Of a stretch of 5,422 bases of DNA, positions 1 through 5,422 are shown piece after piece. The notes under the pieces were generated by a model that saw nothing but the letters and a program-made list of their open reading frames with translations, made no database searches and was not told where the DNA came from. The stretch's first letter is position 1; each line of letters opens with the position of its first letter. Position numbers and translations under genes: made by a program. This DNA comes from an uncultured Lachnospiraceae bacterium (GTDB lineage: Bacteria > Bacillota > Clostridia > Lachnospirales > Lachnospiraceae), in contig CAMODS010000101.1 of NCBI GenBank assembly GCA_946611525.1, forward strand, positions 1 to 5,422. Reading direction: 5' to 3'.

Positions 1-375
1 ATGCTTGGTAGAGGGATGGTGGCATACCCGGCGCTGGCCGCGGAAATAAAAGGCCAGGTGGCATACCCGGCGCTGGCCGCGGAAATAAAAGGCCAGGTGA
101 CAAACCCGGCGCTGGCCGCGGAAATAAAAGGCCGGGTGACAAACCCGGCACCGACAGCAAAAAAAACTTCACCGGAAGATATCTGTTCTTTTGCGAAGGA
201 GTTGTATGAGGCGTATAGCGAGATCCTTTCGGGAGAACGGGATGTGCTTTTTAAAATGAAGGATGTGGCTATGTACATGGCCATACGCCTTCCTGATGAT
301 GCCAAAGCAAAAAAGGCGATAAAAAGAGCAAAAAACAAGAGTGAGATCCTGTCGGCCATAGCGATGATAGTGTGA
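1..375 (+). CDS. tRNA-dihydrouridine synthase, C-terminal part (5' end outside window)
   Basis: This is the 3' end of a Dus-family flavoenzyme gene. Dus enzymes use FMN and NADPH to reduce specific uridines in tRNA to dihydrouridine in the cytoplasm. Visible residues 1-18 carry MLGRGMVAYPALAAEIKG, matching the Dus segment with the GRG loop that binds the FMN phosphate, followed by an NP-type turn. Residues 60-124 match the C-terminal tRNA-binding helical domain: LYEAYSEILSG, then MKDVAMYM (compare the MKE-hydrophobic-W/Y motif of DusC-like enzymes), then a Lys-rich helix ending SEILSAIAMIV. The TIM-barrel catalytic part, including the catalytic Cys, lies upstream, so the ATG at base 1 is read as an internal Met, not the start. 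The oddity is a 13-residue tandem repeat between barrel and helical domain, which keeps the frame open. Whether the enzyme remains active cannot be judged here. Family assignment is from motif recall only; the subfamily (DusB- or DusC-like) is not settled. Confidence 0.8.
   Translation: MLGRGMVAYPALAAEIKGQVAYPALAAEIKGQVTNPALAAEIKGRVTNPAPTAKKTSPEDICSFAKELYEAYSEILSGERDVLFKMKDVAMYMAIRLPDDAKAKKAIKRAKNKSEILSAIAMIV
19..168 (+). repeat. 39-bp in-frame tandem repeat inside dus
   Basis: There are three full 39-bp units at 19-57, 58-96 and 97-135, and a partial, diverged fourth from 136. Units 1 and 2 are identical. Unit 3 differs at three bases (gca tac to aca aac, and final cag to cgg). The fourth shares its first 14 bases with unit 3 and then decays. 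Each full unit encodes 13 residues, VAYPALAAEIKGQ or VTNPALAAEIKGR. Units 1 and 2 each contain CTGGCC and GGCCAG 12 nt apart, an inverted repeat able to form a 6-bp hairpin, which could favour replication slippage. The unit length is a multiple of three, so copy number can change without a frameshift. There are no unique spacers, so it is not a CRISPR array. Confidence 0.95.
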
Positions 376-383
376 CCATCTCC

Positions 384-414
384 AAACAAGTCGACTTTAC
401 TAAGTTCTTGTTTT
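384..414 (+). terminator. possible weak terminator after dus
   Basis: AAACAAG (384-390) pairs with CTTGTTT (407-413). Inside it ACTT (394-397) pairs with AAGT (402-405) around a TACT loop. The two stems are separated by an asymmetric internal loop (tcg opposite t). The T-rich 3' arm, ending TTTT at 411-414, serves as both stem and U-tract. It starts 8 nt after the dus stop and sits before a separate promoter, which fits a terminator, but the stem is AT-rich and imperfect. Confidence 0.4.
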
Positions 415-473
415 CTGACATGCTTTGTTGTCTTCAATCGCAGAGGCTACGGAAACGACAGGATCCGGGTGAT

Positions 474-502
474 TTGCAGTGGGAAAAATGATGTGGTAAA
501 AT
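474..502 (+). promoter_or_regulatory. candidate extended -10 promoter for the secreted-protein gene
   Basis: TAAAAT at 497-502 matches the -10 consensus at five of six bases, with TG at 494-495 in the correct extended -10 position. A weak -35, TTGCAG, lies at 474-479 with a 17-nt spacer. Transcription would start near 509, giving a leader of about 25 nt. The rest of the intergenic stretch 415-473 shows nothing I recognise. Confidence 0.6.
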
Positions 503-534
503 GAAGCAAATATGTTTTGAATGGGGGTACCTGT

Positions 535-1719
535 ATGAGATTAAAAAAAATATTTTCAGTTGTTTTGGCGGCAGGCCTGATTTTTGCGGCTGCACCCGCA
601 GCAGAGCTTACTGCGGTGGCAACCAGCACCAATAATAACACTACCGGCAATCTTAAGAATGCCACTGCACTTAGCGCAGGCAAGCAGGTTACCGGATCTC
701 TTACCGAGAGCGCAAAGGAAAAAAGCTATAAGTTCACAGCGCCCGATTCCGGCTTTTTAAGCTTTTATATTGAGAGGACTGATGCGACCAGCACTAACCA
801 GCCTACGTGGAAGGCCGAAGTCTTTGACAGTGAGGCCAGGATGATCTCTTCTGTGACCGAGACAAGCTTTTACACCCAGACCGTGATGGTACAAAAGGAC
901 AGCCTATATTACCTGAGGATCACAGGCGTACAGAATGCAGTAAATGAAAAATATGGCGTTACAGCCCAGTTTACGGAGTACGAGGACGTGATCGCGGGTG
1001 CCGGTCAAAGTGCGGAGAACCCTGTAAAGATAAGCCTCGGTAAAAAATATGTCGGCACTTTGGACAGTGCCAGTGATGCAGACTATATCCAGCTTTCCTC
1101 CGACAGCTCAGGCTACGTGAAGATGAGTCTGAAAAAATATGTCAGCTCCATCAGCGCCAAGGCAGATTGGAGATTTGAACTCTATGATTCTGAGATGAAT
1201 AACCTTTACACCCTGCAATCGTCTTATCAGACTGACTCCCTGAACACGGAAAACCTGTATCTGGTGATTCCTGCCGGACAGAGCTACACAATAAAGATCA
1301 GTGGATCCCAGAGTACTGCAGGCCTGCTTTATGCTCTGGATACTGCTTTTACATCCACAAACCTGGTTGAAACGGAGCCCAACAACTCTTTTGCAAATCC
1401 GGACAAGATAAAGCTTAAAAAGACTTACAGCGGAGCTCTTGCAGAGACCTCCACAAAGGACTACTTTGTGTACAAGGCTACAAAGACTGCTAAGCATACA
1501 GTAAATGTCACCCTGTCAAACGAGTTGGAAAAAGGCTACAATGTTTTGGTTTATGACGCCGACAGGAACCTTGTAATTTCGAAAGAGGGAGTGGTGAAAA
1601 AGGGCAAGGTGTCGTTCAAGGCCAAGAAGGGAAAGAAATACTACGTTGTGATAGAGCACGCGGCATCGGGTACACCTTCCGTAAATGCTCTCTACAAGAT
1701 TAAGCTTACGTCAAAATAG
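535..1719 (+). CDS. secreted protein with three tandem PPC-like domains
   Basis: It encodes 394 residues. The start is ATG 535, preceded by a GGGGG ribosome binding site (523-527) 7 nt upstream; the in-frame TTG at 517 has no good site. Residues 1-29 are a signal peptide: MRLKK, a hydrophobic core, and likely cleavage after APA (22) or AVA (29). Three similar beta-rich domains follow, about 38-148, 155-273 and 277-394. Each has a G-x-L strand near its start (GSLTES, GTLDSASDADY, GALAETSTKDY) and a later strand pair like WKAEVFDSE, WRFELYDSE and YNVLVYDAD. The third has VETEPNNSFANPDKI, the hallmark opening of bacterial pre-peptidase C-terminal (PPC) domains. There is no Cys, no LPXTG anchor, no membrane segment after the signal and no catalytic domain. 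It is probably released or loosely wall-associated; binding or adhesion is inference. The acyltransferase gene follows 4 nt downstream. The exact function is unknown. Confidence 0.85.
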   Translation: MRLKKIFSVVLAAGLIFAAAPAAELTAVATSTNNNTTGNLKNATALSAGKQVTGSLTESAKEKSYKFTAPDSGFLSFYIERTDATSTNQPTWKAEVFDSEARMISSVTETSFYTQTVMVQKDSLYYLRITGVQNAVNEKYGVTAQFTEYEDVIAGAGQSAENPVKISLGKKYVGTLDSASDADYIQLSSDSSGYVKMSLKKYVSSISAKADWRFELYDSEMNNLYTLQSSYQTDSLNTENLYLVIPAGQSYTIKISGSQSTAGLLYALDTAFTSTNLVETEPNNSFANPDKIKLKKTYSGALAETSTKDYFVYKATKTAKHTVNVTLSNELEKGYNVLVYDADRNLVISKEGVVKKGKVSFKAKKGKKYYVVIEHAASGTPSVNALYKIKLTSK

Positions 1720-1723
1720 GAAA

Positions 1724-2497
1724 ATGTTTAGGTTTTATTTCTTGATAGTTATATCTTTCGGGTACATCGTGTACTACGATCTAAAGGCGAAACACGTACT
1801 CGGGCACAAGGACAAATATGATGAAAAGTACCGCTATGCGCTTGTAAGACGTGTTTTTTACCTGATAAAGAGAAATGCCAATATCAGGACCGTAAGCTAC
1901 GGTGAGGAAAAACTGCCGGAAGATGGGGGTTACGTCATGTATGCCAACCACCAGGGCAAGTACGATCTCATCGGCATAGTCATGTCACATGATAAGCCCT
2001 GCACCTTTGTCATGGATGAGAAAAAAAGCCGCGAGCTTTTGACTGACAAGGTGGTCAGGCTTTTGGATGCCAAGCGCCTGGTAAAGGACGACCTAAGGCA
2101 GCAGATGCGCGAGCTCAATGTAATGGTAGATGAGGTTAAAAACGGCCGGAAGTACGTTTATTTCCCCGAGGGAGGATATGATGACAATGGTAACCGCCTC
2201 CAGGAATTCAAGCCCGGTGCCTTCAAGTGCGCCAAGTCTGCCCATGCTCCCATAGTCCCCGTGGCCATTTATGATTCTTATATCGTATTTGGTTTCAGTT
2301 CTCTTCGCAGGGTGACCACCCAGGTCATGTATCTTGACCCCATAAGCTTTGATGAATACGGTGGCATGACCACCCGTCAGATCAGTGATCTGGTCAAGGA
2401 GCGAATCGAGAGCCAGATTGCCGTTTTAGAGGATCGGCGGATAAAAAAAGGCTACAACAGCTGGTTTTATAAAAAAATAGACAAAAAGGCGATATAA
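1724..2497 (+). CDS. 1-acyl-sn-glycerol-3-phosphate acyltransferase-like protein (PlsC family)
   Basis: It encodes 257 residues. The family transfers a fatty acyl group to lysophosphatidic acid to make phosphatidic acid at the inner face of the membrane. Residues 2-18 form a hydrophobic N-terminal anchor. The catalytic H-x4-D motif is NHQGKYD (H76, D81), and the acceptor-binding motif is FPEGG (147-151). PGAFKCA (164-170) and IVPVAIYDS (177-185) fit the later family blocks. The C-terminus, about 229-257, is basic. I chose ATG 1724, 4 nt after the preceding stop, because its product starts directly with the anchor. An in-frame ATG at 1685 would overlap the upstream gene by 35 nt and has no clear ribosome binding site. 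The AGG at 1718-1720 sits unusually close to the start, so translation may depend on coupling to the upstream gene. The substrate is not shown; related enzymes acylate other lysophospholipids or sugars. Confidence 0.85.
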   Translation: MFRFYFLIVISFGYIVYYDLKAKHVLGHKDKYDEKYRYALVRRVFYLIKRNANIRTVSYGEEKLPEDGGYVMYANHQGKYDLIGIVMSHDKPCTFVMDEKKSRELLTDKVVRLLDAKRLVKDDLRQQMRELNVMVDEVKNGRKYVYFPEGGYDDNGNRLQEFKPGAFKCAKSAHAPIVPVAIYDSYIVFGFSSLRRVTTQVMYLDPISFDEYGGMTTRQISDLVKERIESQIAVLEDRRIKKGYNSWFYKKIDKKAI

Positions 2498-2506
2498 TAT
2501 TATAAT
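2478..2506 (+). promoter_or_regulatory. strong candidate promoter for the small gene and alaS
   Basis: TAGACA (2478-2483, five of six against TTGACA) and a perfect TATAAT (2501-2506) are separated by exactly 17 nt. The -35 lies inside the last codons of the acyltransferase gene and the -10 lies just after its stop. Transcription would start near 2513. A second TATAAT at 2493-2498 has no fitting -35. Confidence 0.75.
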
Positions 2507-2512
2507 TATAAG

Positions 2513-2609
2513 GATTTTGCGAAATGCGTTGCGACCGTTCGGCGGATTTCGGACACAAGCAACCTGCTTCGGATATCAACATTTTTAAAGCACGGAAAGG
2601 ACTGGTATT
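2513..2609 (+). promoter_or_regulatory. structured 5' leader of the alaS unit, no T-box
   Basis: This is the untranslated stretch of about 97 nt between the predicted start of transcription and the small gene. CGAAAT (2520-2525) pairs with ATTTCG (2546-2551), and an inner set of five pairs including wobbles (2527-2531 with 2540-2544) extends the stem. A second hairpin is AAGCA (2557-2561) with TGCTT (2565-2569). TTCGG occurs three times (2538, 2548 and 2568). No T-box core (GGxACCGCG-type) or terminator hairpin with a U-run is present, and I match it to no known riboswitch. Regulatory function is speculative. Confidence 0.3.
2596..2601 (+). promoter_or_regulatory. ribosome binding site of the 46-residue gene
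   Basis: AAAGGA lies 8 nt before ATG 2610. Good spacing here supports the short reading frame as a real gene. Confidence 0.75.
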
Positions 2610-2750
2610 ATGGCAAATTTCATGGCATTTTTCAGTGAGTTTGTTTCATACATTATTTTGATGGCGATACTTGCCGTTCTGGCAGTGGTGGGAGTAAAAA
2701 TAGGCTCCACCCTCAGGAAGAATAAAAACAAAAAGGAAGGAATAGAGTAA
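2610..2750 (+). CDS. small single-pass membrane protein, 46 residues, unknown function
   Basis: The reading frame begins MANFMAFFSEF and ends KNKNKKEGIE. Residues 12-30 are strongly hydrophobic (YIILMAILAVLAVVGV) and form one membrane helix. The last 15 residues are rich in Lys, Arg and Asn, which by the positive-inside rule puts the C-terminus in the cytoplasm. Support for a real gene: a well-spaced AAAGGA site, location directly behind a strong promoter, and a stop codon only 1 nt before the alaS start. The alaS ribosome binding site (2735-2741) is embedded in its last codons, so the two are probably co-transcribed and translationally coupled. I do not recognise a named family. It has no Cys, metal-binding or toxin motif. 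It could be an assembly or scaffold peptide, or mainly serve to couple translation to alaS; both are guesses. Confidence 0.8.
   Translation: MANFMAFFSEFVSYIILMAILAVLAVVGVKIGSTLRKNKNKKEGIE
2735..2741 (+). promoter_or_regulatory. alaS ribosome binding site, inside the preceding gene
   Basis: GGAAGGA lies 10 nt before GTG 2752 and overlaps the Lys-Glu-Gly codons near the end of the small gene. It supports GTG as the true start. Confidence 0.75.
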
Positions 2751-2751
2751 A

Positions 2752-5412
2752 GTGAAGATCACAGGAGTTAATGAGCTTCGACGCTCATTTTTGGAGTTTT
2801 TCGAAAGCAAGGAGCATCTGGCTATGGGAAGTTTTTCCCTGGTGCCTAAAAATGACAAGTCACTGCTTCTAATAAATGCGGGTATGGCTCCGCTAAAGCC
2901 TTATTTTACAGGTCAGGAGATTCCCCCCAAAAGGAGAGTTTGCACCTGCCAGAAATGTATCCGCACAGGCGATATAGATAACGTTGGAAAGACAGCCAGG
3001 CATCTGACATTTTTCGAGATGCTTGGTAATTTCTCGTTTGGAGATTATTTTAAAACCGAGGCCATCCACTGGTCATGGGAATATCTGACCGATGTTTTGG
3101 GCCTGGATCCGGATCGTCTCTATCCTTCCATTTACGGTGAGGATGACGAGGCATTTAAGATCTGGAATGAAGAGATCGGAATCCCCGCTGAAAAGATAAC
3201 CAGATTTTACCGCGATCCCGAGACCGGTGAGTGCGATAACTTTTGGGAGCATGGCGCAGGTCCCTGCGGTCCCTGTTCCGAGATATACTATGACCGCGGT
3301 GAAAAGTACGGCTGTGGCAAGCCTGACTGCAAGGTGGGCTGTGAGTGCGACCGCTTTATGGAGGTCTGGAACAACGTGTTCACCCAGTTTGAGGGCGACG
3401 GTCACGGCGGTTATACCGAGCTTTCGCAGAAAAACATCGACACCGGCATGGGTCTTGAGAGGCTGGCTGTGGTGATGCAGGAGGTTGACTCCGTTTTTGA
3501 CATCGATACCATGAAGGCCATCCGTGATCATGTATGCAGGCTCTCCGGCAAGACCTATCAGACCGACGCGACGGACGACATCAGTATCCGTCTTATCACG
3601 GATCACATCAGGTCCGCTACATTTATGGTTTCCGACGGTATCCTTCCCTCCAACGAGGGCCGGGGATATGTACTTCGTCGTCTTATCAGGCGTGCAGCGC
3701 GTCACGGCAGGATGCTGGGTATCGACAAGGTATTTTTGGCTGAGCTTTCCGGCACCGTGATCTCCGAGTCACATGATGGCTATCCCGAGCTTTTGGAGAA
3801 AAAGAGCTTTATCGAAAAAGTGCTCCTAAACGAGGAGGAGCAGTTTAATCGGACCATCGACCAGGGCCTTGCCATTTTGGCTGACCTGGAAAAGGATATG
3901 ACCTCCAAGGGATCCAAGGTTTTGGATGGTGCCGAGGCCTTCAGACTGTATGACACCTTTGGCTTCCCCCTGGATCTTACAATGGAGATCCTTGAGGAAA
4001 AAGGCTTTGGAGTGGATGAAGAGGGCTTTAAAAAATGCATGGAGGTTCAGAGAAATACAGCCCGCGATGCCCGTGGCGAGACCAACTACATGGGCAAGGA
4101 CGCTTCAGTATATGACGAGATCGATGCAGCTGTCACCTCATGCTTTATCGGTTATGACAACCTCATCGGTGAGTCCACGGTTACGGTGCTTACTACGGCA
4201 GATGCCATTGTTGATGTACTCAATAACGGTGATGAGGGTACCATAATTGTTGAGGATACGCCCTTCTATGGTACCATGGGTGGTCAGGTCGGAGATATAG
4301 GTGAGATTGTATCCTATATGGGTGGCAGATTTGAGGTCACAGCTACCGAGCATCTGCAGGGCGGCAAGATCGCTCATGTGGGTAAGATGACCTCCGGCAG
4401 CATAAAGGTTGGTCAGCAGGTTACCCTGTCAGTCAACAGGAATTACCGTATGAACGTGGCCCGTCACCACAGTGCAACTCATCTTTTACAGAGGGCATTG
4501 CGTGAGGTCTTGGGTGATCATGTACAGCAGGCCGGTTCTGAGGTGAGAAAGGATCGTCTGCGTTTTGACTTTACACATTTTTCCGCAATGACAGCAGAGG
4601 AGATATTCAAGGTAGAAAAGCTTGTCAATGACCGTATCCAGGCAGCAGTTGATGTCCGTACGGATGTCATGAGTTTTGAGGAGGCACAGAAGACCGGTGC
4701 CATGGCTCTCTTTGGAGAGAAGTATGGTGACGAGGTGAGGGTGGTTTCCATGGGAGACTATTCCACGGAGCTCTGTGGTGGTACGCATGTTAAAAATACC
4801 GGTGATATCCAGATGTTCAAGATCCTTTCCGAGTCCAGTGTGGCCAGCGGCGTGAGACGTATCGAGGCTATAGCGGGACCGGCGGTGCTTGATTTTTACC
4901 ATCAGCTGGAGAAGTCTCTCCGCCAGACAGCAGCTGCTCTTAAGTGTGATACCTCACAGGTTCCTGACAGGGTCAAGTCCCTGCAGAAGGAGATAAAGGA
5001 ATTAAAGTCCGAGAATGATTCATTGAAAGCTGCCCAGGCCAAGGAGGCTCTGGGTGATGTGGCCGGTGATGCAGTGGAGATCGGTGGCATGAAGCTTATC
5101 GCAAAGGCGGTTCCCGGAGTGGATATGAACGGACTTCGTGATCTGGGAGACCAGCTCAAGACCCAGATAGGTGAGGGCGTGGTAGTCCTGGCTTCCGATG
5201 CCGGCGGCAAGGTATCACTCATGGCAATGGCTACCGACGGAGCAGTAAAGTCGGGCGCCCATGCAGGTAACCTGATAAAAGAGATCGCGCCTCTGGTAGG
5301 CGGTGGCGGCGGCGGTCGTCCCAATATGGCGCAGGCCGGCGGTAAGAACCCTGCGGGCATCGGGGATGCCATTGCGAAGGTAGCTGAGGTACTGACAGCA
5401 CAGATTGGATAA
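2752..5412 (+). CDS. alaS: alanine--tRNA ligase (AlaRS), complete
   Basis: It encodes 886 residues, the usual bacterial length, and charges tRNA-Ala with alanine in the cytoplasm. The class II catalytic domain is about 1-245: ELRRSFLEFF at the N-terminus, motif 2 region TARHLTFFEMLGNFSFGDYF (81-100), and motif 3 GMGLERL (232-238). A tRNA-recognition helical domain (about 246-460) contains NEGRGYVLRRLIRRAARHG (301-319). The editing domain (about 560-710), which removes mischarged Ser and Gly, has both zinc motifs, HSATH (H573, H577) and CGGTH (C675, H679), so editing should work. A coiled coil (about 712-765) leads to the C-Ala domain with the glycine-rich GGGGGGRPNMAQAGG (850-864). A Cys-rich insert (C172, C175, C188, C193, C197, C199) lies in the catalytic domain. 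The start is GTG, since KITGVNELRRSFLEFF is the conserved beginning and a ribosome binding site precedes it. No truncation or frameshift is visible. The last 10 bases of the window show no terminator. Confidence 0.98.
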   Translation: MKITGVNELRRSFLEFFESKEHLAMGSFSLVPKNDKSLLLINAGMAPLKPYFTGQEIPPKRRVCTCQKCIRTGDIDNVGKTARHLTFFEMLGNFSFGDYFKTEAIHWSWEYLTDVLGLDPDRLYPSIYGEDDEAFKIWNEEIGIPAEKITRFYRDPETGECDNFWEHGAGPCGPCSEIYYDRGEKYGCGKPDCKVGCECDRFMEVWNNVFTQFEGDGHGGYTELSQKNIDTGMGLERLAVVMQEVDSVFDIDTMKAIRDHVCRLSGKTYQTDATDDISIRLITDHIRSATFMVSDGILPSNEGRGYVLRRLIRRAARHGRMLGIDKVFLAELSGTVISESHDGYPELLEKKSFIEKVLLNEEEQFNRTIDQGLAILADLEKDMTSKGSKVLDGAEAFRLYDTFGFPLDLTMEILEEKGFGVDEEGFKKCMEVQRNTARDARGETNYMGKDASVYDEIDAAVTSCFIGYDNLIGESTVTVLTTADAIVDVLNNGDEGTIIVEDTPFYGTMGGQVGDIGEIVSYMGGRFEVTATEHLQGGKIAHVGKMTSGSIKVGQQVTLSVNRNYRMNVARHHSATHLLQRALREVLGDHVQQAGSEVRKDRLRFDFTHFSAMTAEEIFKVEKLVNDRIQAAVDVRTDVMSFEEAQKTGAMALFGEKYGDEVRVVSMGDYSTELCGGTHVKNTGDIQMFKILSESSVASGVRRIEAIAGPAVLDFYHQLEKSLRQTAAALKCDTSQVPDRVKSLQKEIKELKSENDSLKAAQAKEALGDVAGDAVEIGGMKLIAKAVPGVDMNGLRDLGDQLKTQIGEGVVVLASDAGGKVSLMAMATDGAVKSGAHAGNLIKEIAPLVGGGGGGRPNMAQAGGKNPAGIGDAIAKVAEVLTAQIG

Positions 5413-5422
5413 AAAGAATCTT

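Noticed and set aside
1..3. ATG at the first base as the start of a short repeat protein
   Set aside because: The first residues are the internal Dus GRG motif, so the gene must extend upstream of the window.
19..168. CRISPR-like or intergenic repeat array
   Set aside because: Units are directly adjacent with no spacers and lie in frame within a coding sequence.
522..530. GGGGGTACC as a T-box core
   Set aside because: It resembles the core only in GGTACC. The CGCG part, a long leader and a synthetase or amino acid gene downstream are all missing, and the G-run is better explained as a ribosome binding site.
517..534. TTG 517 as start of the secreted protein
   Set aside because: It would put six extra residues (MNGGTC) before a standard signal peptide, and the GGGGG site is placed correctly for ATG 535.
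447..683. Reverse-strand frame antisense to the start of the secreted protein
   Set aside because: It covers the promoter and signal peptide region, and its product has no recognisable features.
2524..2661. Leader reading frame of 45 codons with AAGGA 9 nt upstream
   Set aside because: The predicted transcription start falls within its ribosome binding site, it overlaps the better-supported 46-residue gene in another frame, it has only three scattered Ala codons, and the product looks random.
3073..3705. Reverse-strand open frame of 210 codons inside alaS
   Set aside because: It is antisense to the conserved AlaRS catalytic domain. Long antisense frames are common opposite such genes, and no motif or promoter supports it.
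4902..5372. Reverse-strand open frame opposite the AlaRS C-terminus
   Set aside because: Its Pro- and Ala-rich product mirrors the Gly-rich C-Ala coding sequence and has no family features.

Overview
This window looks like ordinary chromosome from a Gram-positive anaerobe of the Clostridia, most likely Lachnospiraceae. That placement rests on the alanyl-tRNA synthetase with its Cys-rich catalytic insert, the style of the acyltransferase and of the small membrane protein, and the AGGA-type ribosome binding sites. It is inference from remembered family features, not a database match. All genes lie on the + strand and nothing mobile, viral or CRISPR-like is visible.

Layout. (1) 1-375: the C-terminal end of a tRNA-dihydrouridine synthase (Dus) gene that begins upstream of the window. 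Right after its FMN-phosphate-binding GRG motif lies an in-frame tandem repeat of 39 bp (13 residues), three full copies plus a decaying fourth. (2) 376-534: intergenic, with a weak candidate terminator and a good candidate extended -10 promoter. (3) 535-1719: a secreted protein of 394 residues made of three PPC-like beta-sandwich domains and no recognisable enzyme. (4) 1724-2497: a membrane-anchored 1-acyl-glycerol-3-phosphate acyltransferase-like protein (PlsC family), 4 nt behind the secreted protein and probably co-transcribed with it. (5) 2478-2609: a near-consensus promoter overlapping the end of the acyltransferase gene and a leader of about 97 nt with small hairpins but no T-box. (6) 2610-2750: a single-pass membrane protein of 46 residues, too short for ordinary ORF cut-offs. 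(7) 2752-5412: complete alaS with a GTG start, 1 nt after the small gene.

How they work together. There are probably three transcription units: the end of the dus unit, the secreted protein plus acyltransferase, and the small membrane protein plus alaS. Dus and AlaRS both act on tRNA, the acyltransferase makes membrane phospholipid precursors, and the secreted protein acts outside the cell in an unknown role. I see no integrated new system. The most distinctive features are the repeat expansion inside dus and the uncharacterised small membrane protein tightly coupled to alaS.
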